Shown: positions 20,181 to 28,495 of the stretch, piece by piece | How positions within the stretch are numbered: the first letter of the stretch is position 1 | Layout of the letters: every line of letters starts with the position of its first letter | Assembly (NCBI RefSeq): GCF_019749955.1 | Contig: NZ_JAIEPC010000009.1 | Location: forward strand, 62,001 to 126,000 | Source of the DNA: Sphingomonas sp. | GTDB taxonomy: Bacteria; Pseudomonadota; Alphaproteobacteria; Sphingomonadales; Sphingomonadaceae | DNA: 64,000 nucleotides | Direction: 5' to 3' | Position numbers and translations under genes: made by a program | Notes under the pieces: generated by a model | Databases searched by the model: none | What the model was told of the DNA's origin: nothing | What the model saw: the letters and a program-made list of their open reading frames with translations, nothing else

Positions 20181-20211
20181 CGCCCGGGGTGGGAACACCC
20201 CGGGGCGTTTT
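20181..20211 (+). terminator. Rho-independent terminator after glnA
   Basis: A GC-rich stem (CGCCCGGGGTG pairing with CACCCCGGGGCG, GGAA loop) is followed by TTTTG. It probably ends glnBA transcription and also lies just beyond the 3' end of the convergent toxin gene. Confidence 0.7.
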
Positions 20212-20227
20212 GCGATTGGTCTAGGCC

Positions 20228-20773
20228 CTAAACATTCGCGCGCCGCCAAGTCTGCCAATCGACCGGTTCGGACGACACCGTCCGCACCTCCTCCAGATTG
20301 ATCGCGTCGAGGAACAGGACGATGTTCTGGCACGCCCAGCGCGCGGAAGGCACGATCAGCCCGTCAAAGCCCAAAAACGCCGCCGCCGCGCCGATTTCCT
20401 GCGTGCGGTCGTACAGCATCTCCCGATAGCGGCTGTCCTCGACGCCGAGCGCCTTGAGCTGCGCCATATCCGCCAGCACCAAAGTCTGCCGCGCCTTCAC
20501 CGCCAGCTCGAACACATCATGCCGCATGCGCGAGGGAAACACCGACTGCCCCCGGCTCAGGTGAAAGTTGATCTCAGCGAGCGCACCGTCGCGCTCGGCC
20601 GCGCCGTACAGGACCGACATGTCCGCCGTATTCCACCGGCCCGATCCACGCGAGCCATCGAGCACGTCCCGCCCCTGCCGGACGACTCGCCACATCGTGC
20701 CGTCGAAGGACTGCCCCTCGATCGCGCCGACCAGATCGAGCAGCCGGTCGTCGAGCGCGCGGCGGCGCTCCAC
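20228..20773 (-). CDS. RES-domain toxin (NAD+ phosphorylase family)
   Basis: A 181-residue toxin of a type II toxin-antitoxin pair. The family's namesake residues are visible: Arg in GSGRWN, Glu in ALAEINFH and Ser in IVPSARW. Characterised RES toxins (MbcT type) degrade NAD+ in the cell. The start is a GTG at 20773, immediately after the TAA of the antitoxin gene, so the two are translationally coupled. Confidence 0.9.
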   Translation of the reverse strand: MERRRALDDRLLDLVGAIEGQSFDGTMWRVVRQGRDVLDGSRGSGRWNTADMSVLYGAAERDGALAEINFHLSRGQSVFPSRMRHDVFELAVKARQTLVLADMAQLKALGVEDSRYREMLYDRTQEIGAAAAFLGFDGLIVPSARWACQNIVLFLDAINLEEVRTVSSEPVDWQTWRRANV

Positions 20774-21136
20774 TTACAGATAGACCCCGCGATCGAGCCG
20801 CTCGATCACTTCGAGCACATCGCGCGTTCGCCCATCGACGATCAGGTCATAAGGGCGCGCGCCGCCAAGCTGCGGATGCGGCGATTGCAGCCAAAGCCGC
20901 ACTTCATCGGGTTCGTAGAAATCCGCGAGCCGATCAGCAACCCAGCGCAACTGCGCCATCGCCGTCTGCTTGTCGATCGTCGGCTCCGCCTCGCCCTTGC
21001 TCCAGCGGGTGACGGTGGGCGGGGAGACGCCGAGCATATTGGCGAGATCACGGCCTTTGAGGCCGCCCATTGCTTTTAACTCTGCGACCAGCCGCGAGAC
21101 GGCGGTCTCGCGATAGGGGATGATGTTTGTGGCCAT
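20774..21136 (-). CDS. Xre/MbcA/ParS-type antitoxin
   Basis: A 120-residue partner of the RES toxin. The N-terminal half has an Xre helix-turn-helix (LKGRDLANMLGVSPPTVTRW) and the C-terminal half a DUF2384-like toxin-binding region (LWLQSPHPQLGGARPYDLI). It is expected to neutralise the toxin and repress its own promoter. An AAGGA ribosome site precedes the ATG at 21136. It is placed directly upstream of the toxin, as is typical for this family. Confidence 0.9.
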   Translation of the reverse strand: MATNIIPYRETAVSRLVAELKAMGGLKGRDLANMLGVSPPTVTRWSKGEAEPTIDKQTAMAQLRWVADRLADFYEPDEVRLWLQSPHPQLGGARPYDLIVDGRTRDVLEVIERLDRGVYL

Positions 21137-21140
21137 TGGC

Positions 21141-21164
21141 GATATCCTTTGATGGATCGATATT
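21141..21164. promoter_or_regulatory. Possible autoregulatory operator of the TA operon
   Basis: An imperfect inverted repeat (ATATCC ... GGATCGATAT) sits five bases upstream of the antitoxin start and overlaps its ribosome site. Xre antitoxins usually bind palindromes in this position. Support is position and symmetry only. Confidence 0.3.
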
Positions 21165-21263
21165 ACACTCTTGTTCCGTGAATGTCATTTGTGAAATGTT
21201 TATGCAATGTCGTCGGCAGAGCGATGGCGTCGCGCCCGTGGGCGAGGCGTTCGCCCGGCGAAG

Positions 21264-21356
21264 ATCGAAAGCTCTATTGGGCCGAAGTTCGAAGACGTCG
21301 CCCGCTGGGAAATGACCCCCAGCCCGGTCGAGTTCGATATGTATTATTCGAGCTGA
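21264..21356 (+). pseudogene. Remnant of a second glnA 3' end
   Basis: Thirty codons plus stop align with the last 31 codons of the intact glnA (19958-20050). The encoded [18 protein letters not shown] is shared exactly, while many synonymous positions differ (for example GTC/GTG and TTC/TTT). Sequence upstream of 21264 does not match glnA. The frame ends in TGA and is followed by a good terminator. It is either a leftover of a duplicated glnA or of a native gene end displaced by recombination. Confidence 0.9.
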
Positions 21357-21378
21357 TCGCTGCAATTCTCGATACAAG

Positions 21379-21410
21379 ACGGGCGTTCAGCATGCTGGGC
21401 GCCCGTTTTT
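21379..21410 (+). terminator. Rho-independent terminator after glnA remnant
   Basis: ACGGGCG pairs with CGCCCGT around an inner palindrome CAGCATGCTG, followed by a T5 run. Its place 23 bases after the remnant's stop suggests it was once the terminator of a complete glnA. Confidence 0.85.
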
Positions 21411-21472
21411 GTGTATAGAATTCAGCGTAATTTGCGCTGGCCGCACGGCGCGACCAATGTCATGCTCAGTGC

Positions 21473-22204
21473 ATGATCGACGTGCCGACTGCGCCTTGGC
21501 TCCACACGCTGTTTGATCTGGCGGCGTGGACAGCGGCAGCGTTTGGCGGGCGGTGGGTGTATCGGCATCGCCCCGCCAGCGTGACGCAGCTCGCGCAGCA
21601 GACAGCGCCGGGCTATTTCGTTGCGCTCGCGCTTGGGGCCGCCACGGGCGCTTGGCTATCAGGGTCGCTCAACACGCTGCGGCTGTCGACGCCGGGCGTG
21701 TCGCACAGCATTGCGGGCGCCTTGGCGGGCGGCATTCTTGGCGTGGAACTCTGGAAATGGCGCGCGAAAATCACCGGGTCGACCGGCGGCGCCTTCGTCA
21801 TGCCGCTGTGTATCGGCATTGTCGTCGGGCGCTGGGGGTGTTTGTTCGCGGGGATCGCCGACCACACCTATGGCACACCCACCGCGCTGCCCTGGGCCGT
21901 TGATCTCGGCGACGGGATCGGGCGCCATCCGGTGCAAGTGTATGAATCGCTCGCGATGGCGCTGTTTCTGCTCGTCTATTGGCCCGCGCTGGAGCGGGGG
22001 CGCCGCTGGGCGGTGTCGCAGGGCTTTCATGCGTTCGTGCTTGCTTATGCCGTCCAGCGATTCGCCTGGGAATTTCTGAAGCCTTATCCGCCGTTGCTCG
22101 GCCCGCTCAACATCTTCCATCTGCTCATGATCGGACTTGGTCTTTATGCCGTCACCTGGATCGCTCGCCCCGTCGCCGCGCCACCCCAGCCCGCCCCTGC
22201 CTGA
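21473..22204 (+). CDS. Prolipoprotein diacylglyceryl transferase-like membrane protein
   Basis: A 243-residue protein with about six to seven hydrophobic segments and an Lgt-like signature: GRWGCLFAG ... GTPTALPWAVD ... HPVQVYES. It is a divergent paralogue, not obviously the housekeeping Lgt. The conserved Asn of the canonical GRxGN motif is Cys here, and the HGG motif region reads SHSIAGALAGG. Known Lgt transfers diacylglyceryl from phosphatidylglycerol to a lipoprotein Cys; the substrate here is unknown. It is the first gene of an operon with a radical SAM enzyme whose start region overlaps its stop. Confidence 0.8.
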   Translation: MIDVPTAPWLHTLFDLAAWTAAAFGGRWVYRHRPASVTQLAQQTAPGYFVALALGAATGAWLSGSLNTLRLSTPGVSHSIAGALAGGILGVELWKWRAKITGSTGGAFVMPLCIGIVVGRWGCLFAGIADHTYGTPTALPWAVDLGDGIGRHPVQVYESLAMALFLLVYWPALERGRRWAVSQGFHAFVLAYAVQRFAWEFLKPYPPLLGPLNIFHLLMIGLGLYAVTWIARPVAAPPQPAPA

Positions 22205-22256
22205 AACGAACATGCCTGAAACGAACATGCCTGACGCGATCATGCCTGAGGCTGCC
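22197..22256 (+). repeat. Four tandem 15-bp units carrying successive ATG codons
   Basis: Units start at 22197, 22212, 22227 and 22242; the first two are almost identical (CTG/ATG then CCTGAAACGAAC), the last two are diverged. Unit 1 holds the TGA of the Lgt-like gene. Units 2-4 each begin with ATG in frame with the radical SAM gene, giving four possible starts 15 bases apart (22212, 22227, 22242, 22257). Confidence 0.85.
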
Positions 22257-23660
22257 ATGCGCAAGATCGCGCCCTATGTCTTCCACGGCCAGACCACGAG
22301 CCTGTGCGAGACGTGCCTGGTGACGGTGCCCGCCAAGATCATCATCGAGGATGAGCAGGTCTTCTACCTCAAGCGCTGCCGCGATCACGGCGTGCAGAAG
22401 ACGCTGATCAGCGACGATGTGCCCTATTGGCGGCAGCAGAAGCTGTGGCTCAAGCCGGGCGACCGGCCGCTGCACACCCAATCGCGGACCGAACATGGGT
22501 GCCCGTTCGATTGCGGGCTGTGTCCCGATCACGAGCAGCATAGTTGCCTCGCGATTATCGAGATCAATGCCGCGTGCAATCTCGCGTGCCCGGTGTGCTT
22601 TGCCGATGCGCAGGACGTGCATGGCAGCCACCTGCCGCTCGCGACAATCGAGACGATGCTCGACGCGCTGGTGGCGAGCGAAGGCGAGCCCGATCTGGTG
22701 CAATTGTCGGGCGGCGAACCGACGATCCACCCCGATTTCTTCGCGATTCTCGAAGCGGCAAAGACGCGCCCGATCCGCCACATCATGATCAACACCAATG
22801 GCGTGCGGATCGCGCAGGATCCTGATTTCGTCGATCGGCTCGCCAGCTATGCCCCCGCGCTCGAAGTCTATCTGCAATTCGACAGCCTCGACGACGATGC
22901 GCTGATGGACCTGCGCGGTGCGCGGCTCGCGCGCATCCGCCAGCAAGCGCTCGAACAATTGGAGCGGGTCGGGCTGTCGACGACGCTCGTTGCGGTGATC
23001 AAGCGCGGCGTCAACGATCACGAAATCGCCTCGATCGTCGAGCACGCGCTGCAATGGCGGTGCGTGCGCGGCGTCACCTTTCAGCCGGTGCAGGATGCCG
23101 GACGCAATGACGGCTTCGACGCCAAGGCCAACCGCATGCTGCTGACGCAGATCCGCCGCGAGGTTGCCAAGGCGGGCGTGTTCGGGCTCGACGATATGAT
23201 CCCCCTGCCCTGCAATCCCGACCAGATCTGCATCGGCTATGGCCTGCGCGATGGCCCGAATGTCACCCCGATCACGGCACTGCTGCCGCGCGAGCTCATC
23301 CTCGAAGGGCCCAACACCGTCAGCTACGAAGCCTATCCAAAGCTGCGCGCCGCCGTGAACGACCTGCTGAGCCTTGCGACCGCGCAAGCCAATACCGAAG
23401 ACAAGCTGGCGGGCCTGATGTGCTGCCTGCCCCAGGCCATGGTGCCGGGCGAGCTGAGCTATGCGAACAGCTTTCGCGTCGTGATCATGCAATTTCTCGA
23501 TCGCTATAACTTCGATCTCGGCACGGTGAAACGCAGTTGCGTCCATTTCGTCACGCCCGAAGGCGCGATCATTCCCTTTGACACCTATAACAGCTTCTAC
23601 CGCCCCGGCGCGGAAGGCGCAGGCGTGTTGGCGCGCGTGCGGGCAGGAGAGAGACTATGA
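22257..23660 (+). CDS. Radical SAM enzyme, Tes/MJ0619-like
   Basis: A 467-residue protein from the start at 22257, chosen for its GAGG ribosome site; earlier in-frame ATGs would add up to 15 residues. The radical SAM cluster motif CxxxCxxC is at Cys107, Cys111 and Cys114. An N-terminal Cys-rich region (Cys17, 20, 41, 82, 86, 89, 97) and further C-terminal cysteines (in LPCNPDQIC, LMCCLP and RSCVHF) point to extra metal sites. This layout matches the family that includes archaeal tetraether synthase and MJ0619-like methyltransferases (COG1964). Lipid-chain coupling or pterin methylation are both possible; the Lgt-like neighbour favours a lipid role. Confidence 0.85.
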   Translation: MRKIAPYVFHGQTTSLCETCLVTVPAKIIIEDEQVFYLKRCRDHGVQKTLISDDVPYWRQQKLWLKPGDRPLHTQSRTEHGCPFDCGLCPDHEQHSCLAIIEINAACNLACPVCFADAQDVHGSHLPLATIETMLDALVASEGEPDLVQLSGGEPTIHPDFFAILEAAKTRPIRHIMINTNGVRIAQDPDFVDRLASYAPALEVYLQFDSLDDDALMDLRGARLARIRQQALEQLERVGLSTTLVAVIKRGVNDHEIASIVEHALQWRCVRGVTFQPVQDAGRNDGFDAKANRMLLTQIRREVAKAGVFGLDDMIPLPCNPDQICIGYGLRDGPNVTPITALLPRELILEGPNTVSYEAYPKLRAAVNDLLSLATAQANTEDKLAGLMCCLPQAMVPGELSYANSFRVVIMQFLDRYNFDLGTVKRSCVHFVTPEGAIIPFDTYNSFYRPGAEGAGVLARVRAGERL

Positions 23661-23905
23661 AGCGGCTATTCGGCGGAATCCTGATCGCGACGGGCATCCT
23701 GTTGATGACGACGAGCGGCCTGTGCACGGGCTATCTGGTGATCAGCTATTTCGCGACAGGCGGGGTGTTCGACCTTTGGCTGGCGCTGTTCCCGGCCATC
23801 ATTGGCGGCGTGCCGATGGCGGTTGGTGCGGCGTTCTTCACCTGGGGCCGGTCGCTGATCCGGCTCGCGCGCGCCGAAGCGGAACGCCCGGACGGGCCTG
23901 CCTGA
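23657..23905 (+). CDS. Small two-helix membrane protein
   Basis: An 82-residue protein with two hydrophobic helices (about 5-30 and 40-65) and a charged C-terminal tail. The ATG overlaps the radical SAM stop by four bases (ATGA), so it is the third gene of this operon. No family is recognised. It may anchor or assist the upstream enzymes at the membrane. Confidence 0.75.
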   Translation: MKRLFGGILIATGILLMTTSGLCTGYLVISYFATGGVFDLWLALFPAIIGGVPMAVGAAFFTWGRSLIRLARAEAERPDGPA

Positions 23906-24217
23906 TCCGAGGTCCGCGCAGTGGCTCGCCCTCGCTTCGGCTAGCCCCTTGATTGCGGCGCTCTGTCTCGGGTCACCGTCGCGATGGCGCTTTTTCAGGC
24001 GCTTTATGTCAAGCGACCAGATGTGGACTTTACCGCACGCCCCGGAATCAATCGATGAATGGCTAATGCGCTGTATCAATTGAGTTAATCGCCCCCAACG
24101 ATGCCGCGACCGATCATTGGGACCGAACCAGAGTTAAGCCGTTTTTTACCAGGCAGCGCTAATCTCAAGGTCGGTCAAATACACATCAAACCATTATGAT
24201 ATAACGAGGAACTCCGG
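23906..24217. other. 312-base intergenic region before the chemoreceptor unit
   Basis: No RNA gene, terminator or convincing coding sequence is seen. The 3' half (about 24060-24205) is AT-richer and probably contains the promoter of the two downstream genes, but no clear -35/-10 pair could be assigned. Confidence 0.4.
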
Positions 24218-24505
24218 ATGCGATGGCCCGTCATGGTCCAGGCTGTGCTGGTGGTGGCTGCCATTGTGGTGTTTGCGATCGCACCGGCGATGCGCGCACC
24301 GATGCTGGCGATTCCGACCGGCGCGACATCGGCGGCGACGCTGCTGGACGGGGATGTCCAGCTGCTCGGGCCGGGGCCGCTTGCGCATAGCCTGGTCATC
24401 CGCAGCGGTGATCCGGGGATATTCTGGCGCGCGCTGTCGCACGGCATTCTTCTGGTGCGCAGCGACGCAACTTCTTGTTCGACAGGGAATCAACTGAATG
24501 ACTGA
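24218..24505 (+). CDS. Small membrane-anchored protein upstream of MCP
   Basis: A 95-residue protein with one N-terminal hydrophobic helix (about 5-24), then an exported or cytosolic tail of about 65 residues. A GAGG ribosome site precedes the ATG. Its last eight bases overlap the chemoreceptor start (ATGACTGA), so the two are coupled. No family is recognised; a role with the chemoreceptor is inferred from the overlap. Confidence 0.65.
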   Translation: MRWPVMVQAVLVVAAIVVFAIAPAMRAPMLAIPTGATSAATLLDGDVQLLGPGPLAHSLVIRSGDPGIFWRALSHGILLVRSDATSCSTGNQLND

Positions 24506-26060
24506 AGCGAAGACGGCCACATTGGATGCAATCCGACTGGTCGGGGCGCGATTGCTGGTGGGGGTGATGGCCGCAGGCGCGCTGGCCACGCTTGCCGCCG
24601 GGCTGGCGACCGGTAGTCCGGCGACGATACCCGCGATGATCATGTGCGTCGTCGTGCTGGCGTTGCCGTTGTGGCAGGTGATCCAGCGGCGCATCGATGC
24701 CGGCGCCCGCATCGTGATGGGCATTACCGCGCCGCTCATCCCCGCCGCGTTGCTGGCGGTGCTTTCGGGCCATCCGTGGCAGATCGACATCCACATGGCG
24801 TTCTTTGCAATGCTCGCCGTGTTGGTGGCGCTGTGCGATTGGCGCGCGATCCTGGCGGGCACGCTGGTGACCGCGCTGCACCACCTGATCCTCAATTTTG
24901 CGGCACCCGTGTTCGTGTTCGGCGCTGACCCTGGCCTCGGCCGCGTCGTGCTGCATGCGGTTATCGTGTTGGTCGAAGCGGGTGTGCTGATGTGGACCGC
25001 CAATCAGCTCGTCTTCCTGATCGGTCAATCCCAAAGCGCAGTCGACGCCGCAGCTGCACTTCAGGCAGCGTCGGACGTTCAACAGGACCGCAACCGGCTG
25101 GTCATTGACAATGTGCGCGCGGCCTTTGCCCGGCTGTCCGACGGCGACCTTACCGTGCGCATCGAGACTGAATTCGATGCCGAACAAGAACCGCTGCGGC
25201 TCGATTTCAACGACGCCGTCACCGAGCTTGAAGCGATGATGCGCGCGCTCGTCGAATCGGTGGACCGGATCGGTGGGACCACGATCGAAATTACCCAGGC
25301 CGCCGGCGACCTTGCCAGCCGCACCGAGCGAGAGGCCGCCACGCTCGAACACACCGCAGCCGCCGCAAGCCGATCGAGCAGCGCCGTCAAGGACGTCGCG
25401 GTCCGCGCTGCCGAAAGCGAGCGGCTGTTCGGTGTGGCCTTTGCCGCAGCCGAAAATGGCGACAAGATCGTCTCAGACGCGAAGGCCGCAATGTCCGAAA
25501 TCGCGCGTTCCTCGGACGCAATCGGCGATATTGTCGGCTTGATCGACGGCATCGCCTTTCAAACGACGCTGCTGGCGCTCAATGCGGGCGTTGAAGCCGC
25601 GCGTTCCGGCGATGCCGGGCGCGGCTTTGCGGTGGTCGCAACAGAAGTGCGTGCGCTCGCCGAAAAGGCCGGCATGGCAGCCGCCGAGATCAAGAAACTG
25701 ATCGGCGCCAGCGCCGACCAGATTGACCGCGGGGTTGAGCTTGTCGAACGCGCTGGTGCGACGGTACGCGGCATCGTCGATCGCTTTGCCGAAGTGCGCA
25801 GCCATATCGCCGACATCGCTGGTTCAACCGACGCGCAGGCGGAAGCGATCAACACCGTCAACGTCGCGATCCGCAACATTGACGGCGTCACCCAGCAAAA
25901 TGCCGCAATGGCCGAACAGTCGAGCGCGGCAACCCAATCGCTCGCCACCGACATCAAGCGCCTGAGCGCGCTGACGCGCCGCTTCCGCTTCGACCAGGGC
26001 ACCGATTTAGAGGACGAGCGCCACATGATGCCCGCGCGCGGGGTACGGCGAGCAGCCTGA
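24498..26060 (+). CDS. Methyl-accepting chemotaxis protein with multi-TM sensor
   Basis: A 520-residue chemoreceptor. Instead of a periplasmic ligand pocket, the first about 175 residues form about six membrane helices. Several conserved-looking His/Trp/Asp residues sit at helix ends ([28 protein letters not shown]). A HAMP-like linker and the cytoplasmic signalling domain follow, with the hairpin tip [20 protein letters not shown] and [18 protein letters not shown]. No chemotaxis kinase genes lie nearby. The upstream small gene overlaps its start. Confidence 0.92.
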   Translation: MTEAKTATLDAIRLVGARLLVGVMAAGALATLAAGLATGSPATIPAMIMCVVVLALPLWQVIQRRIDAGARIVMGITAPLIPAALLAVLSGHPWQIDIHMAFFAMLAVLVALCDWRAILAGTLVTALHHLILNFAAPVFVFGADPGLGRVVLHAVIVLVEAGVLMWTANQLVFLIGQSQSAVDAAAALQAASDVQQDRNRLVIDNVRAAFARLSDGDLTVRIETEFDAEQEPLRLDFNDAVTELEAMMRALVESVDRIGGTTIEITQAAGDLASRTEREAATLEHTAAAASRSSSAVKDVAVRAAESERLFGVAFAAAENGDKIVSDAKAAMSEIARSSDAIGDIVGLIDGIAFQTTLLALNAGVEAARSGDAGRGFAVVATEVRALAEKAGMAAAEIKKLIGASADQIDRGVELVERAGATVRGIVDRFAEVRSHIADIAGSTDAQAEAINTVNVAIRNIDGVTQQNAAMAEQSSAATQSLATDIKRLSALTRRFRFDQGTDLEDERHMMPARGVRRAA

Positions 26061-26065
26061 GTCTC

Positions 26066-26099
26066 CCGAGGCAGCAGCCTGCAACGGCTGCTGCCTCGG
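26066..26099 (+). terminator. Perfect 14-bp hairpin after MCP gene
   Basis: CCGAGGCAGCAGCC and its exact complement flank a six-base loop, five bases after the MCP stop. There is no T-run, so it may be a Rho-dependent or mRNA-end structure instead of a classical terminator. Confidence 0.5.
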
Positions 26100-26226
26100 C
26101 CATCCCGTACCGCGTGCAACCGCGCCACGTCCTAACGGTTTCGCCTTGCAACCGGCCCCGCCCCCCGCCATCTATCCTCCATACCGTGACCTCGAAAAAC
26201 CCGAGGCCCAGATGGAGAGCAAGGCG

Positions 26227-27651
26227 ATGAACAGCTATCTGCAACATTATATCGACGGCGCATGGGTCGATAGCGAGGGCGGCACCCGCCACCACGTCAT
26301 CAATCCCGCCACCGAAGCGCCCTGCACCGAAATCACGCTGGGATCGCAAGCAGATGTCGACAAGGCCGTCGCCGCCGCGCGCCGGGCGTTCGAAAGCTGG
26401 TCGCAAACGAGCATCGAGGAACGCAGCGCGCTGCTGACGCGCATCATCGAGGTGTACAAGGCGCGCATGCCCGATCTCGCCAAGGCGGTGAGCGAGGAAA
26501 TGGGCGCGCCGATCGGTTTTGCCAGCGCCGCGCAAGTTCCTGCGGGGCTGGGCCATTTCATCTCGACCTTGAAGGCGCTGGGCGATTTCCCGTTCGAGGA
26601 AAAGCTCGGCCGCGCGAAGGTGGTGCATGAGCCCTTGGGCGTGGTCGCGATGATCACGCCGTGGAACTGGCCGCTCAACCAGATCACCGCGAAGGTCGCG
26701 CCCGCCATCGCGGCAGGCAATGCGATGATCCTGAAGCCGTCGGAAGAAGCGCCGAGCTGCGCGGTGATCCTCGCCGAAATCCTGCATGAAGCGGGCGTGC
26801 CGGCGGGCGTGTTCAACCTCGTCAACGGCGATGGCCCCGGCGTCGGCGCGGCGCTCTCCAGCCACCGCGACGTCGATATGGTGAGCTTCACCGGCTCGAC
26901 GCGCGCCGGAATCGCGGTCGCGCAGGCCGCCGCTGCGACGGTCAAGCGCGTGCATCAGGAATTGGGCGGCAAGGCGCCGAACCTCGTGCTCGAAGGCGCC
27001 GATTTGCAAGCGGTGCTGCCGCCGACGCTAATGGGCGTGCTCGCCAACAGCGGCCAAAGCTGCATCGCGCCGACGCGGCTGCTCGTCCACAGCTCGCAGG
27101 TCGAAGCCGCAACGGCGGTGGCGAAGGCGATGTTTGAAGGCGCGCAGGTCGGCGATCCGGCGGAGATGGGCGTGCATATCGGCCCGGTCGTCAACAAGGC
27201 GCAGTTCGACAAGATTCAGGGGCTGATCCAGTCGGCGATCGACGAAGGCGCGACCTTGGTGACGGGCGGCGTGGGCCGCCCCGATGGCCGCAATTCGGGC
27301 TATTACATCAAGCCGACGGTCTTCGCCGATGTGACACCCGACATGCGGATCTCGCAGGAGGAAACCTTCGGCCCGGTCGCGACGATCACCCGCTATGACA
27401 GCCTCGACGAAGGCGTGCGGATCGCCAATGACACGCCTTACGGGCTGTCGGCGACGATCTCGGGCGATGCGGCGGAAGCGGCGAAGGTTGCGCCGCGACT
27501 GCGCGCCGGGCTGGTGACGATCAACGGCTGGAGCCCCGATGGCGCGGCGCCCTTCGGCGGCTACAAACAATCGGGCAATGGGCGCGAGAATGGCAAATAC
27601 GGCCTCACCGATTTCATGGAAGTGAAGACGATTGTCGGCGCGCCTGCCTGA
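26227..27651 (+). CDS. Aldehyde dehydrogenase family protein
   Basis: A 474-residue NAD(P)-dependent aldehyde dehydrogenase. The catalytic Glu lies in QELGGKAPN and the nucleophile Cys in NSGQSCIAPTR; the coenzyme motif FTGSTRAG is upstream. The PWNWPLNQI segment is typical of the broad class that includes betaine and semialdehyde dehydrogenases; the substrate cannot be told. The start MNSYLQHY is preferred; an ATG at 26212 with GAGG upstream is a close alternative. The ATP-grasp gene begins five bases after its stop. Confidence 0.9.
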   Translation: MNSYLQHYIDGAWVDSEGGTRHHVINPATEAPCTEITLGSQADVDKAVAAARRAFESWSQTSIEERSALLTRIIEVYKARMPDLAKAVSEEMGAPIGFASAAQVPAGLGHFISTLKALGDFPFEEKLGRAKVVHEPLGVVAMITPWNWPLNQITAKVAPAIAAGNAMILKPSEEAPSCAVILAEILHEAGVPAGVFNLVNGDGPGVGAALSSHRDVDMVSFTGSTRAGIAVAQAAAATVKRVHQELGGKAPNLVLEGADLQAVLPPTLMGVLANSGQSCIAPTRLLVHSSQVEAATAVAKAMFEGAQVGDPAEMGVHIGPVVNKAQFDKIQGLIQSAIDEGATLVTGGVGRPDGRNSGYYIKPTVFADVTPDMRISQEETFGPVATITRYDSLDEGVRIANDTPYGLSATISGDAAEAAKVAPRLRAGLVTINGWSPDGAAPFGGYKQSGNGRENGKYGLTDFMEVKTIVGAPA

Positions 27652-27655
27652 TCCG

Positions 27656-28495
27656 ATGCGCACCATCGATGTGCTGATGCCCGCCGCCGACAGCAATTAT
27701 GCGGCTGAAGCGGCGGACATGGTTGAGGATTATCGGCCAGCCTTTGCCGCGCGCGGCTTGGCGCTGGCGCCCCGGCCCTGGACCGAGGGGCCGGGTGGCG
27801 GCGTGGCGGCGCTCGCGCTGTTCGCCTGGGGGTATCACGTCGATCCAAGGCGTTGGGCGGCGGTGCTGGCGGGTTGGCCGGACGGCGTGCCGCTGTTCAA
27901 CCCGCCCGCGCTGCTGCGCTGGAACATGCGCAAGACCTACCTCGCCGAGCTTGAGAAGGCGGGCGTGCCGATCGTGCCGAGCTGGTTCGGCGATGCCGAT
28001 GCGGCGAGTGTCGCGGCGGCGTTCGACCGCTTCGGGGTCGATACGCTGGTGGTGAAGCCGCAGATTTCGGGCGGCAGCTATCGTACCGATCGCGTCCGGC
28101 GCGGCGACCCCGTCGAGCCGCTCGCCGACGCGATCATCCAGCCCTTCCTGCCCGCCGTGGGCGCGGAAGGCGAACTCTCGCTGCTCTTCATCGGCGGCGT
28201 CTTCAGCCATGCGATACGCAAAGTCGCGCAAGGCGGCGACTTCCGCATCCAGCCGCAGTTCGGCGGCGTAACGACCGCAATCTTGGCCGACCCGGAGGCG
28301 CATGCGGTCGCGGCAAAGGCGCTGGCGGCGCTATCGGTCGCGCCACTCTACGCCCGCGTCGACCTCATCCGCCTGCCCGACGGATCGCTCGCGCTGATGG
28401 AATTGGAAGCGATCGAGCCCGATCTCTACATCGATTTCGGCGAGGATGTGCCGGGCAAGCTGGCGGACGCGGTAGTGGCGCGGCTGACTCAATAA
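27656..28495 (+). CDS. ATP-grasp domain protein (RimK/glutathione synthetase-like)
   Basis: A 279-residue protein with the ATP-grasp layout: a nucleotide-binding strand VVKPQISGGSYRT, a central FIGGVFSHAIRKVAQGG segment, and the Mg-binding LALMELEAIEPDLYID near the C-terminus. Such enzymes form carboxylate-amine or -thiol bonds with ATP. It lies five bases after the aldehyde dehydrogenase gene, so the two probably form one transcript; the product is unknown. Its stop region overlaps convergent tamB by seven bases. Confidence 0.83.
   Translation: MRTIDVLMPAADSNYAAEAADMVEDYRPAFAARGLALAPRPWTEGPGGGVAALALFAWGYHVDPRRWAAVLAGWPDGVPLFNPPALLRWNMRKTYLAELEKAGVPIVPSWFGDADAASVAAAFDRFGVDTLVVKPQISGGSYRTDRVRRGDPVEPLADAIIQPFLPAVGAEGELSLLFIGGVFSHAIRKVAQGGDFRIQPQFGGVTTAILADPEAHAVAAKALAALSVAPLYARVDLIRLPDGSLALMELEAIEPDLYIDFGEDVPGKLADAVVARLTQ

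Noticed and set aside
24006..24083. 25-codon frame in the gap before the chemoreceptor unit
   Set aside because: No ribosome site and no supporting context; length is expected by chance.
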